Source: Paraburkholderia phenoliruptrix (GTDB lineage: Bacteria; Pseudomonadota; Gammaproteobacteria; Burkholderiales; Burkholderiaceae). From it: DNA of 64,000 nt. Location of the stretch: the NCBI RefSeq assembly GCF_019511605.1, contig NZ_JAEUAV010000011.1:124001-188000 (forward strand). Direction: 5' to 3'. A program made the position numbers and the translations under genes. Below are positions 1 through 8,734 of the stretch, piece after piece. The notes beneath the pieces are model-generated. The model did no database searches. It saw only the letters and a list, made by a program, of their open reading frames with translations, and was not told where the DNA came from. Each line of letters begins with the position of its first letter. Positions within the stretch are counted from its first letter, which is position 1.

Positions 1-248
1 ATCCGGCGCTCGACCGTTCATGCGAAGCGATGCTGCAAGGTCCGCATCGGCTCGCGCGAGGCCGGGCCTACTACGCATATTTGCAAGCACGGCGTCCGCA
101 GTTGCGGCATGAGTTGCATGAAGTACAGGGCGCTGGGCACAGCGGCGACGCGATGTTCGTATCGCAGCCGGGCGTACGCGCATTGTTCGGCACAGCCGCG
201 CGGCTTGTTGAAACTGACGTCGTTCAGCAAGGCGGCGCGCTCGAATAG
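1..248 (+). CDS. alpha/beta hydrolase, C-terminal part only (cut by window edge)
   Basis: The frame is open from the window start to a TAG at 246-248, so only about 80 C-terminal residues are visible. The residues around GAGHSGDAMF fit the catalytic-His end of an alpha/beta hydrolase, where a G-x-G-H is followed by an A-M-F stretch and a terminal A-L-F-G. The preceding segment (SCEAMLQGPHRLARGRAYY) fits the linker before that His strand. The nucleophile and acid lie outside the window, so substrate and exact family cannot be judged. It ends 25 bases before the tannase-family gene and is probably co-transcribed with it. Confidence 0.55.
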   Translation, partial: PALDRSCEAMLQGPHRLARGRAYYAYLQARRPQLRHELHEVQGAGHSGDAMFVSQPGVRALFGTAARLVETDVVQQGGALE

Positions 249-273
249 CAGTCAATTCAAACAGGAGACGACA

Positions 274-1917
274 TTGAACAACAGACCGTTGTGGTGGGCG
301 CTCGCCCTCAGCTTTTGCATCAGCGGATGCGGCGGTAATACATCGGGCGGCGGCAGTTCGACGAGCTCGACGCCTGCGCCCACGGCAGCTACGCAATGCG
401 CGTCGTTGAATGGGCTGTCGATACCGGCATCGTCGATCGGCGCGCCGACCAGCGGCGCGACCATTACCAGCGCGACACTGACCGAGACGAGCGGTGAATA
501 TTGCAAGGTCAACGGTGCGATTGCACCCGTCGATCCGGCCGCGCCGTCAATCAACTTCCAGGTCAATCTGCCGACCAACTGGAATCGCAAGGCGCTGCAC
601 TACGGAGGCGGCGGCTTCGACGGCACCTTGATTACCGGCGTCGAACCGCTCGACATGGCGCCGGCCGGATCGGCAACGCCGCTTGCCAACGGTTATGCGA
701 CCTTCGGCGACGACTCCGGGCATCAGAGTTCGAGCATCACGGACGGCAAGTTCGCCGCCAACGATGAAGCGCTCGCAAATTACGGCGGCCTGAGCCTGAA
801 GAAAACGCATGACGTCGCGATGGCGCTCATCAGAAAGCGCTACTCGAGCGCGCCCGACAAGGTGTATTTCTTCGGCAGTTCGACAGGCGGCCGCGACGGC
901 TTGAGCGAAGCGCAGCGCTGGCCCTCGGACTACGACGGCATTGTGGTCAACCGTCCGGCGCTCAACTATACGGGGCTGCGGCTCAGCAACGTGGTGCTCG
1001 GGCGTGCGCTGTATCTGAACAACGGAGCGGGCTGGCTCGACGTCGCCAAGACCGTCCTGCTGCAAAACGCTGTGATGAGTACGTGCGATGCGCTCGACGG
1101 TGTCGCCGACGGCATCATCTCTAACGTGGCCGCGTGCAAGGCGCAATCGGCGACGGTGCTCGGGTCGGTCCGCTGCGCGAACGGTGTGGACACAGGCGAT
1201 ACGTGCCTCTCCGATGCGCAGATCGCAACTGTGCAGACCATCGCAGCGCCATTGCAGTTGCCGTATCCGCTCGCCAACGGCGTGACCCGGTATGCGGGCT
1301 ACAACATTCTTGCGGGCTCGGTATTCGCAGGACCTTACACGACGCGTGACCTCGGCGAGTCGAAAGTGCCTGCAAATCCGGCGGGAAAGAAGGACGCAAA
1401 TCAATGGGTGACCGGCGACCAATGGGTCAAGTATTTCGTCACGCGCGTGCCGACCTTCAATTCGTTGACGTTCGATCCGCTCAATCCTGCGGCCTATGAG
1501 TCGCGTGTGCAGGCGGTGTCCGCGCTAACCGATGCGACCAGCACGGACCTGAGCGCCTATGTCGCGAAGGGCGGCAAGCTCATCATGACGCACGGACTCG
1601 CAGATGAGATCGTGAGCACCGATTACTACAACGGCCTCGTGCAGCGCTTCGGGCAAAACACGGTGGACGGTTTCGTGCGCTTTTATCTGATGCCGGGCGT
1701 GGGTCACGGCACCGGGCCGTTCCATCCGGCCATCGACTCGTTATCCGCGCTCGATCAATGGGTGCAGAGCGGCAAGGCCCCGGAGACGCTGACCATGAGC
1801 GACCTCAACGCGGCCACGCTGGGGAGAACGCGGCCACTGTGCCGTTATCCGTCGTGGCCGAAGTACGTGGGCCGCGATGTGAACGCGGCCGCGAGCTACC
1901 AGTGCGTAAGTCAGTAA
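274..1917 (+). CDS. tannase/feruloyl esterase family lipoprotein
   Basis: This is a 547-residue secreted esterase of the tannase/feruloyl esterase family, which cleaves ester bonds of hydroxycinnamate- or gallate-type substrates. I place the start at TTG 274 because AGGAG sits six bases upstream and the N-terminus then becomes a lipoprotein signal (hydrophobic stretch ending LSFCISGC, then Gly/Ser-rich). The nucleophile is Ser203 in GSSTGGR, the acid is probably Asp444 in HGLADEIV, and His478 lies in GVGHG. Characterised family members have a Cys just before the Ser and another just after the His, joined as a disulfide. Here both positions are changed, to Ser202 and Gly479. Overall length and the GGRDGL signature fit the family; the substrate is unknown. 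Confidence 0.85.
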   Translation: MNNRPLWWALALSFCISGCGGNTSGGGSSTSSTPAPTAATQCASLNGLSIPASSIGAPTSGATITSATLTETSGEYCKVNGAIAPVDPAAPSINFQVNLPTNWNRKALHYGGGGFDGTLITGVEPLDMAPAGSATPLANGYATFGDDSGHQSSSITDGKFAANDEALANYGGLSLKKTHDVAMALIRKRYSSAPDKVYFFGSSTGGRDGLSEAQRWPSDYDGIVVNRPALNYTGLRLSNVVLGRALYLNNGAGWLDVAKTVLLQNAVMSTCDALDGVADGIISNVAACKAQSATVLGSVRCANGVDTGDTCLSDAQIATVQTIAAPLQLPYPLANGVTRYAGYNILAGSVFAGPYTTRDLGESKVPANPAGKKDANQWVTGDQWVKYFVTRVPTFNSLTFDPLNPAAYESRVQAVSALTDATSTDLSAYVAKGGKLIMTHGLADEIVSTDYYNGLVQRFGQNTVDGFVRFYLMPGVGHGTGPFHPAIDSLSALDQWVQSGKAPETLTMSDLNAATLGRTRPLCRYPSWPKYVGRDVNAAASYQCVSQ

Positions 1918-2026
1918 GCGTAAGGGGGCCGTTGAACTGCCTGGAATAAAGATTGCGCAGATGAATCGTGAAGCCATGCGCCGGCGCACAGGGGCCGGCG
2001 CGACCACCCTTCACGAGGATTACGTC

Positions 2027-3184
2027 ATGAGCATTCTTTCAGCAATCGGTCTTGGCGACGGCAAGAAAGTACGTTATGCGATTGTCGGCGTTGGCGACAT
2101 CTCGCAGGAAGCGATGATGCCGGGCGTCAGGCATACCGATAACTCCGAAATTACCGCACTGGTCACGGGCGACCCGGAGAAGGCGCGCGAAGTCGGCAAG
2201 CAATACGGTGTTGCCGATACCTACAGCTACGAGCAGTTCGACGAGATGCTGCAGTCCGGTAAGGTCGATGCGATCTATCTCGCCACGCCCAACTGGCGCC
2301 ATGCCGAGTTTGCGATTCCCGCGCTCGCGGCCGGCGTGCATGTGCTGGTTGAAAAGCCGCTGGAGATATCCACGCAGCAATGCAACGCGATTCGCGAAGC
2401 GGTCAAGGCATCGACCGCAAAGCTCATGGTCGCTTACCGTCTGCACTTCGAGCCGGGCACGCTTGCCACGATCGAGCGCATTCGTTCCGCAGACCTGGGC
2501 GACGTGCGAGTGTTCTCGTCGACGTTCGTGCAGAAGGTCGACCCGGACAATCATCGCGCGAAAAGCGGCATTGCAGCCGGGCCGGTCTTCGACATGGGTC
2601 CCTATCCGGTGAATGCCGCGCGCTACGTGTTCGAAGCGGAGCCGACCGAGGTGGTCTCGGCCGTCGGCGTCCGCACGCCCGGCACCGGTCTGGGCGACTT
2701 CGACGATACCGTGTCGGTCACACTCCGGTTCCCCGGCGACCGGCTCGCGCAGTTCGTGCTGTCGTATGCGCTCAACACGCTGGATTCGTTTTTCGCGGTG
2801 GGCACGAAAGGCAGTATCGCCATGCAGCCCTGCTACATGTATGGCAAGCCCACGCAGCAGATGGTGACCATCGGCCAGGATGAAGAATCGCATTCGTTCA
2901 GGAACACCGATCACTTCGGCGGCGAGATGAAGTACTTCTCCGACTGCATCCTGAACGACCGGCAGCCGGAGCCCGACGTCGAAGAAGGTTACGCCGATGT
3001 GCGCGTGCTGGAAGGCATCGTCGAGGCGCTGAAGACTGGTGGTCCTGTGAAGCTCGAACCGTTTGAGCGCACGCGTCGCATTGATACCGAAGCGCAACGC
3101 GAGACATTGCGCGCGGTTAAATCGCCCGACCTGGTCAACGCGAGCAATCCGGGCGCGGGCATCGACAAGGTGCCGAAGAATTGA
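2027..3184 (+). CDS. Gfo/Idh/MocA family NAD(P)-dependent oxidoreductase
   Basis: This 385-residue protein has an N-terminal Rossmann fold (YAIVGVGDISQEAMMPG) and the EKPLE segment, whose Lys is the conserved catalytic Lys of the Gfo/Idh/MocA family. The C-terminal alpha/beta substrate domain follows (AGPVFDMGPYPVNAARY). Family members oxidise or reduce sugars, inositols or related polyols. ATG 2027 is chosen because GAGGA lies seven bases upstream; longer in-frame starts have no ribosome site. It follows the tannase gene by 109 bases and converges with the LysR gene. The sugar substrate cannot be read from sequence. Confidence 0.88.
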   Translation: MSILSAIGLGDGKKVRYAIVGVGDISQEAMMPGVRHTDNSEITALVTGDPEKAREVGKQYGVADTYSYEQFDEMLQSGKVDAIYLATPNWRHAEFAIPALAAGVHVLVEKPLEISTQQCNAIREAVKASTAKLMVAYRLHFEPGTLATIERIRSADLGDVRVFSSTFVQKVDPDNHRAKSGIAAGPVFDMGPYPVNAARYVFEAEPTEVVSAVGVRTPGTGLGDFDDTVSVTLRFPGDRLAQFVLSYALNTLDSFFAVGTKGSIAMQPCYMYGKPTQQMVTIGQDEESHSFRNTDHFGGEMKYFSDCILNDRQPEPDVEEGYADVRVLEGIVEALKTGGPVKLEPFERTRRIDTEAQRETLRAVKSPDLVNASNPGAGIDKVPKN

Positions 3185-3233
3185 GAGCGTGCCACGGGAA
3201 CCGGCCTTTGGGCCGTGCTGAAACGCTTTGTCG

Positions 3234-4172
3234 TCACTCCACGCGCGCGCTCGCGTACTCGAGCATGGCTGCGCTCATTGGCAGCACCCGTTCGCTGAGA
3301 TGAGCATGAAGATATCTCACCGCCGGCGAGAACTGGCGGCGGTGAGGACACACGAGGTTCAGCGGCGCCGTTTCCCCTGGTTGGTCGGGCAATAGAACTT
3401 GCAAGCGGCCGGCTATCACGTCGTCGTGGACGTCGAGCCATGATTTATAAGCGATGCCCCGACCTTCCACCGCCCATCGCCTTGCAATTTCCGCGTCGTC
3501 GCAAAGCAGCGTGCCTTTTACCGTAACCTGCCTCCGCACGCCGTTGGACGGAAACGACCAGCGGTCATACACCCGTCCACCCAGCACATAGGGCAGGCAA
3601 TCGTGCAATACGAGTTCATCGAGCGAAGCCGGCGCGCCGCGTCGCTTGAGATACTCCGGCGAAGCCACCAACACTCTTCGATTGTTCACGGCAAGGGCAA
3701 GCGCAACGTAGCTCGCCTGTTCTACAGAACCATACCGGATTGCAAGATCCACCGGATCGCGAAAGACGTCGGTCACATGATCCGATAGTGACAGCCGCAA
3801 GGTCAGCTTCGGATGCAGATCGCGAAATGCCCCCAGCCATTGCAGCAGCTTATTGCGGCCCAGGTCGGATGGAGCCGCAATACGCAATGTGCCTTGTAGC
3901 GCATGTCTTTCTCCATGCAAACGTTCGCGGCCTTCATGAAGCATGGAGAGGACTTCTTGCGCGTAGGGAAGGTACTGCTCGCCTTCTGCAGTGAGTTTGA
4001 GACTGCGGGTTGAGCGCGCAAAGAGACGGACGTCGAGCTCGCGCTCGAGCCGCAAGATCGCCGCGCTGACCTGGCCCGGGAGAAGGTCTGCCTCTCTCGC
4101 CGCATTTGAAAAGCTACCAAGAGCCGCGGTCCTTATAAATAGTTGAAGGTCTTCCAGGCGGACCATTTTCAT
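3234..4172 (-). CDS. LysR-family transcriptional regulator
   Basis: This 312-residue protein begins with the LysR winged helix-turn-helix (LEDLQLFIRTAALGSFSNAAREADLLPGQ) and continues into the periplasmic-binding-like effector domain (LRIAAPSDLGRN, LAIRYGSVEQ). It is divergent from the alcohol dehydrogenase gene across a 134-base spacer that holds a T-N11-A dyad at 4275-4289. The usual inference is that it controls the four-gene set at 4307-8080 and itself. The effector is unknown. Confidence 0.92.
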   Translation of the reverse strand: MKMVRLEDLQLFIRTAALGSFSNAAREADLLPGQVSAAILRLERELDVRLFARSTRSLKLTAEGEQYLPYAQEVLSMLHEGRERLHGERHALQGTLRIAAPSDLGRNKLLQWLGAFRDLHPKLTLRLSLSDHVTDVFRDPVDLAIRYGSVEQASYVALALAVNNRRVLVASPEYLKRRGAPASLDELVLHDCLPYVLGGRVYDRWSFPSNGVRRQVTVKGTLLCDDAEIARRWAVEGRGIAYKSWLDVHDDVIAGRLQVLLPDQPGETAPLNLVCPHRRQFSPAVRYLHAHLSERVLPMSAAMLEYASARVE

Positions 4173-4274
4173 TCCAGGAGTGAAAGTCCTGCCTAATTTA
4201 ACTGCTTTTTCACACCTATGCGGTCGCGCCAGAATTCAGCCACACAACAGCGGCACATGAGCTTGGCAATCGCT

Positions 4275-4289
4275 GTGATCCTTTATCAC
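4275..4289. promoter_or_regulatory. candidate LysR-type operator (GTGAT-N5-ATCAC)
   Basis: GTGAT and ATCAC form a perfect inverted repeat around CCTTT and contain the T-N11-A pattern typical of LysR sites. It lies in the spacer between the divergent LysR gene and the alcohol dehydrogenase, 17 bases before the dehydrogenase start. That is close enough to suggest repression or autoregulation as much as activation. Confidence 0.5.
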
Positions 4290-4306
4290 GTACCTGGAGC
4301 ATGCGC

Positions 4307-5314
4307 ATGAAAGCAGTGGTCTATACGCAGCATGGCCTTCCCGCCGACCATCCCGATTCGCTCGTCGATTTCGACCTGCCCACGCCTGAACCCGCATCGC
4401 ACGACCTGCTGGTGAAAATCGACGCGATTGCCGTCAATCCAGTGGACACGAAAGTCCGCATGGGCTCGCCGACCGAAACTCCGCGCGTGCTCGGCTGGGA
4501 CGCCGTAGGAACCGTCGAGGCCGTGGGCGACAAGGTGTCGATGTTCGCGCGAGGCGACAAGGTGTTCTACGCGGGAAGCATTGCCCGCCCCGGCGCGTAT
4601 GCGCAATACGCGCTCGTGGACGAGCGCATTGCCGGCCGCAAGCCTGCCACGCTTTCGGATGCGCAAGCCGCGGCGCTTCCGTTGACGTCGCTGACCGCGT
4701 GGGAACTGCTCTTCGACCGGCTCGGCGTGGCCGAGAACGCAGGCTCGGGGGACACGCTTCTGATCGTCGGCGCTGCCGGCGGTGTCGGTTCGATGCTCAC
4801 ACAACTTTCACGTCGTCTTACCAATCTGCGCGTGATTGGCACCGCTTCCCGGCCAGAAACGCGTGAATGGGTCGAAGCACTTGGCGCGCACGAGGTAATC
4901 GACCACTCGCAACCGTTGCTGGAAGGCCTTTGCCGTATCGGCTCGCCGCAGGTGCGTTACGTGGCGAGCCTGACTCAGACGGATCTTCACTATCCGCAGC
5001 TCGTCGAGGCACTCGCGCCCCAGGGCCGGCTCGGCGTGATCGACGACCCGGACACACTCGATGCGGTCCCGCTCAAGCGCAAGTCCATTTCGCTGCATTG
5101 GGAGTTGATGTTCACACGGTCGCTGTTCGATACCAGCGACATGATCAGGCAACACGAAATTCTCAACCGCGTGTCGGCACTCATCGACGACGGCACGCTG
5201 CGCACCACCATGGCCGAGCACTTCGGAGCCATCAATGCAACAAACCTGCGCCGCGCTCATGCGCTCATCGAAAGCGGACGTGCTCGCGGAAAGATCGTGC
5301 TGGAAGGCTTCTAG
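4307..5314 (+). CDS. zinc-type alcohol dehydrogenase-like protein (MDR family)
   Basis: This is a 335-residue medium-chain dehydrogenase/reductase. Visible signatures are the GroES-like N-terminal domain (PRVLGWDAVGTVEAVGDKV), the NADPH-binding GAAGGVGSML loop, and a C-terminal EHFGAINATNLRRAHALIESG segment. Despite the common zinc-binding name I see no Cys/His ligand set, so it is probably a zinc-free quinone or enone reductase. GGAG lies seven bases before ATG 4307, while an in-frame ATG at 4301 is too close to it. It is first in a co-directional four-gene set opposite LysR. Confidence 0.88.
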   Translation: MKAVVYTQHGLPADHPDSLVDFDLPTPEPASHDLLVKIDAIAVNPVDTKVRMGSPTETPRVLGWDAVGTVEAVGDKVSMFARGDKVFYAGSIARPGAYAQYALVDERIAGRKPATLSDAQAAALPLTSLTAWELLFDRLGVAENAGSGDTLLIVGAAGGVGSMLTQLSRRLTNLRVIGTASRPETREWVEALGAHEVIDHSQPLLEGLCRIGSPQVRYVASLTQTDLHYPQLVEALAPQGRLGVIDDPDTLDAVPLKRKSISLHWELMFTRSLFDTSDMIRQHEILNRVSALIDDGTLRTTMAEHFGAINATNLRRAHALIESGRARGKIVLEGF

Positions 5315-5371
5315 TGTGTCCGGACTTCTCGCATAGGTCACTTGCAACATCACTACAAACGGAGAATATCC

Positions 5372-6595
5372 ATGCATTCCATCCATCGACCAAGCACGAA
5401 CAGCCATCTGATACGCCGTGCAGCGATTGCATTTGCAGCGGCGCTGAGCTTCGCCGGCGTGGTCGCGCATCCCGCGCTCGCTCGGGCGTCGTCGGATCGG
5501 CCGTCCTCGAACCAGGCCACGGAACGTACCATCGGTTCCATCGAAACAGTCGCCACATTCACCGGTCCAATGCCCACCGGCGTGAGCGTCACTGAGACCG
5601 GCCGGATCTTCGTCAACTTTCCGCGCTGGGGCGACGACGTGCAGGCCACCGTTGCGGAGTTGCGCGACGGCAAGGTGGTCGCGTATCCGAACACGGAGAT
5701 CAATCGCGCCGACGCATCGCATCCAGCCACGCACTTTCTGAGCGTTCAAAGCGTGATTGCGGACGGCCGCGGACGGCTATGGGTGCTTGATACGGCCGCG
5801 CCCAACTTCTCGAGTCCGGTAGCGGGAGGTGCAAAGCTGGTCGCCATCGACCTCGCGACGAACAGCGTGGTGAAGACGCTGGTTTTTCCGGCCAATGTCA
5901 TGCGCGAACGAACCTATGTGAATGACGTGCGGTTCGACTTTCGCGTGGGTAAAGCGGGCGTCGCGTATGTGACCGACTCGTCGTTGAGCGGCAACGGTGG
6001 ATTGATCGTGATCGATCTCGATTCCGGCAACGCATTGCGACGCCTTACCGGTGACGTTTCGACCTCCGCCGACCCGGGCTTCGTGCCCGTAGTGGAAGGC
6101 GAAACCCTCAAAGTACGGGACGCCAACGGCAAGAGCGCGCCATTCACCGTTGCCTCGGACGGCATCGCGCTTTCGCCGGACGGCAAGACGCTCTACTACT
6201 GCCCGCTTTCCAGCCGGCACTTGTATTCGGTGCCCACCGCAATGCTGCGCGACCCGTCAATCAGCGAAGCACAACTCTCGGCCGCTGTAAAAGACCTCGG
6301 CGAGAAAGGTGCTTCTGACGGCCTCGAAAGCGATGCAAACGGCACCGTCTATGCAGGCGACTACGAGCACGACTCCATCCGCAAGCTCGAACCGGGCGGC
6401 GAGTGGCAGACCATCGTGCATGATCCGCGCGTGCTGTGGCCTGACACGCTGTCAGTCGGCACCGACGGGTACCTGTACTTCACAGCGAATCAGCTTCATC
6501 GCCAACCCGTCTTCCACGGCGGCAAGGACGAGCGCAAGAAGCCGTACGCCCTCTTCCGCGTGCGCATTGGCGCCGGCCCCGCACCAACGTTCTGA
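5372..6595 (+). CDS. major royal jelly/yellow family secreted protein
   Basis: This 407-residue protein has an Arg-containing N-region and a hydrophobic signal segment (AAIAFAAALSFAGVVAHPALA), so it is exported. The mature part has the beta-propeller features of the MRJP/yellow and SMP-30-like families: PTGVSVTETGRIFVNFPRW near the start, DGRGRLWVLD, ITINPPL-type strand sequence read as GLIVIDLDSG, GIALSPDGKTLYYCPL, and GTVYAGDYEHDSI. Bacterial members are poorly characterised; lactonase or ligand-binding roles are proposed by fold only. GGAGA lies six bases before ATG 5372. It sits 57 bases after the dehydrogenase and 31 before the nitroreductase. Confidence 0.82.
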   Translation: MHSIHRPSTNSHLIRRAAIAFAAALSFAGVVAHPALARASSDRPSSNQATERTIGSIETVATFTGPMPTGVSVTETGRIFVNFPRWGDDVQATVAELRDGKVVAYPNTEINRADASHPATHFLSVQSVIADGRGRLWVLDTAAPNFSSPVAGGAKLVAIDLATNSVVKTLVFPANVMRERTYVNDVRFDFRVGKAGVAYVTDSSLSGNGGLIVIDLDSGNALRRLTGDVSTSADPGFVPVVEGETLKVRDANGKSAPFTVASDGIALSPDGKTLYYCPLSSRHLYSVPTAMLRDPSISEAQLSAAVKDLGEKGASDGLESDANGTVYAGDYEHDSIRKLEPGGEWQTIVHDPRVLWPDTLSVGTDGYLYFTANQLHRQPVFHGGKDERKKPYALFRVRIGAGPAPTF

Positions 6596-6626
6596 CACAT
6601 TCACCTATCCATCCCTGGAGTCAATC

Positions 6627-7280
6627 ATGAATCTCGCTGACGCAGTTCGCATTCGCCACACCGTGAAAGCCTTCGAAGCAGGCACGCCAGTACCCGCTGA
6701 GCAGATTGAGACGTTGCTCACCGTCCTGCACCAGTCGCCCTCGTCGGTCAATTCGCAACCCTGGCATTTCGTCGTTGCCTCGACGCCTGAAGGTCGCGCC
6801 CGCATCGCTCAATCGACCACTAACGCGTACGCGTACAACGAACCGAAAGTGCTCAACGCGTCGCACGTCATCGCCATGTGCATACGCGAGTCAATGGATG
6901 AGCGCCATCTGCAAAGCATTCTTGAGCGCGAAGCTGCGGACGGTCGTTTCAGGACACCGCAAATGCAGGCAGGTCAGGACAAGAGCCGCCGCTCATACGT
7001 GGACATGCACAAGTACGAGTTGCGCGACACCTCGCAGTGGATGGAGAAGCAGGTTTATCTCGCACTGGGTGGGCTGCTTCTCGGTGCGGCGATACTCGGC
7101 GTCGATGCGACACCAATGGAAGGCTTCGACAGCCGGGCGCTCGATGCAAGTCTCGGCTTGCGCGAAAATGGGCTGACGAGCGTGGTGCTTGTCGCACTGG
7201 GACACCGCAGTAGCGAAGACTTCAACGCCGATCTGCCCAAGTCGCGTTTGCCGCGCGAACAGATCTTCACCTTCATCTGA
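6627..7280 (+). CDS. NAD(P)H nitroreductase-family flavoprotein (NfsB-like)
   Basis: This 217-residue protein has nitroreductase-fold features: the N-terminal RHTVKAFEAG motif that contacts FMN, the SPSSVNSQPWHFVV segment, and a C-terminal Gly-rich stretch (ALGGLLLGAAILGVDATPMEGFD). These are the marks of the oxygen-insensitive NfsB type. It transfers hydride from NAD(P)H via FMN to nitro compounds or quinones in the cytosol. CTGGAG lies six bases before ATG 6627. It is third in the run behind LysR; co-occurrence with an MDR reductase suggests handling of an electrophile or quinone, which is inference. Confidence 0.9.
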   Translation: MNLADAVRIRHTVKAFEAGTPVPAEQIETLLTVLHQSPSSVNSQPWHFVVASTPEGRARIAQSTTNAYAYNEPKVLNASHVIAMCIRESMDERHLQSILEREAADGRFRTPQMQAGQDKSRRSYVDMHKYELRDTSQWMEKQVYLALGGLLLGAAILGVDATPMEGFDSRALDASLGLRENGLTSVVLVALGHRSSEDFNADLPKSRLPREQIFTFI

Positions 7281-7294
7281 AAGAGAGAGTGATC

Positions 7295-8080
7295 ATGACC
7301 GGAGCTGCTTCAGCCTATCCTCGCATCACACTGGTCACTATCGATCTCTCGTTTCATCGCGCTGCATCCGGCGTGGTTCGAAGCCTGTTGCATGAGTATG
7401 GTGTTGCGGTCGATGAGGTCTTCGCTGCGCACGAGCAGGCCTTTGAATTGCTGCGCAACGGCAAGGCCGATATGCTCAGCAGTGCCTGGCTGCCGAGCAG
7501 CCACAGTATCTATCTGGCACCGTTCGAGCATGAGGTAGACAAGATCACCGTGCTTTATCGTCCGTACGCGTTGTGGGGCGTGCCCGACTATGTGCCGGAG
7601 AGTGCGGTGAGCAGTGTGGCCGACCTGAAGAGGCCGGACGTGGCCGCGAAAATGACGAAACTCGTTCAGGGGATCAATCCCGGGGCCGGGATCAGTCGAT
7701 TTTCTCGGGAAATGATCATTCAGTACGGTTTGCAGGAGGCCGGCTATTACTTCGAGAACGGCACGCTCGACGATTGCACGCGCGCCTTTGAAGCCGCCGT
7801 CAAAGAGCGGCGTTGGGTCGTCGTCCCATTGTGGAGCCCGCAATACCTGCACGAGCAGTACAGCATTCGTGAATTGAAAGACCCCAAGGGACTTCTTGGG
7901 GGCACCGACGATGCGACTCTGATTTTGCGCAAAGCGGCGCACGAAAAGATTCCGCAGGACGCTTTGAATGCGTTGCGGCAGCTCACTTTGGGTAATCGGG
8001 AGACGAGCCGCCTCGACTTCGTTCTCTCTCGCGCCAGTTCAGTGGAATCGGTTTCGGAATTAGGCTCGGCGACACGCTGA
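7295..8080 (+). CDS. glycine-betaine/OpuAC-type substrate-binding protein without signal peptide
   Basis: This 261-residue protein matches the OpuAC/ProX substrate-binding fold (ITLVTIDLSFHRAASGVV; WLPSSHSIYLAPFEHEVDK; KLVQGINPGAGISRFSREM; VVPLWSPQYLHEQYSIREL). These segments include the Trp/Tyr-rich cage typical of quaternary amine binding. There is no signal peptide or lipobox: the sequence reaches the first beta strand within about 12 residues. No ABC permease or ATPase is adjacent. It may be a cytosolic sensor or binding protein rather than a transporter subunit. ATG 7295 is 14 bases after the nitroreductase stop; a GTG at 7289 is the alternative. Confidence 0.75.
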   Translation: MTGAASAYPRITLVTIDLSFHRAASGVVRSLLHEYGVAVDEVFAAHEQAFELLRNGKADMLSSAWLPSSHSIYLAPFEHEVDKITVLYRPYALWGVPDYVPESAVSSVADLKRPDVAAKMTKLVQGINPGAGISRFSREMIIQYGLQEAGYYFENGTLDDCTRAFEAAVKERRWVVVPLWSPQYLHEQYSIRELKDPKGLLGGTDDATLILRKAAHEKIPQDALNALRQLTLGNRETSRLDFVLSRASSVESVSELGSATR

Positions 8081-8267
8081 AGCGCTTCGTGCGCATCGAA
8101 AACTGCGGCGCCTTTTTTTCGGTCGCCGCCCCAATCCCCCGGCTGCTGGCCCGGCGCGCAGCGCAGCCGCGTGACAGTGAACCGCCAGCGCCACCAGCGA
8201 GGGAACCGCACTTAAGACTCCGGTAAGGAACGCCGAACATCATGGTCGGTATCCACTGGAGGATCTA

Positions 8268-8687
8268 ATGAGCAGATCACTTCTTTCGTTGCGGCGCTTG
8301 CGCGCGACACTGTTGCTGATTCCGACCGCAACCGCAATGCCGACAGCCAACGCTGCTCCTCCTTCGGAGCTGCTTGGCTCCTACCAGACGCAGTCGGGCG
8401 GCACACAACCCGTCCCTTCGAGGGGACAGCAGTTCTTCAACGCTTCGCATGGTCATGAGTGGACTTGCGCCACATGCCACGGCGCAATCCCCACACAGAC
8501 CGGCAAGCATGCGGCGACAGGCAAGGCAATCAGTCCTCTCGCTCCCGCGTTCAACCCAGAGCGATTCACCGACGCAGCGAAGACCGAAAAGTGGTTCCGT
8601 CGCAATTGCAACGACGTGGTCGGACGGGAGTGCACTGCAGCCGAAAAGGCCGATCTGCTGGCATGGCTCCTGACGCTCAAACCGTAA
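8268..8687 (+). CDS. monoheme cytochrome c (DUF1924/SHP type)
   Basis: This 139-residue exported cytochrome has a signal peptide (to about residue 30) and one heme site, CATCH at residues 67-71. Downstream is the conserved tail TEKWFRRNCNDVVGRECTAAEKADLLAWLLTLKP of the DUF1924 family, related to the sphaeroides heme protein. These proteins sit at the head of operons with a diheme cytochrome, a b-type cytochrome and often a two-component pair. GGAGG lies just upstream of ATG 8268. Here the next gene is a truncated fusion, so the electron partner appears to be lost and the cytochrome is orphaned. Confidence 0.9.
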   Translation: MSRSLLSLRRLRATLLLIPTATAMPTANAAPPSELLGSYQTQSGGTQPVPSRGQQFFNASHGHEWTCATCHGAIPTQTGKHAATGKAISPLAPAFNPERFTDAAKTEKWFRRNCNDVVGRECTAAEKADLLAWLLTLKP

Positions 8688-8734
8688 GCGGCTTCTCTCT
8701 TCGAACGAACCTCTTCCCGACAGGACTGTTCCCG

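Noticed and set aside
547..1422. Long antisense frame inside the tannase gene
   Set aside because: It is a shadow of a high-GC gene: no ribosome site, no recognisable domain, Arg-rich composition.
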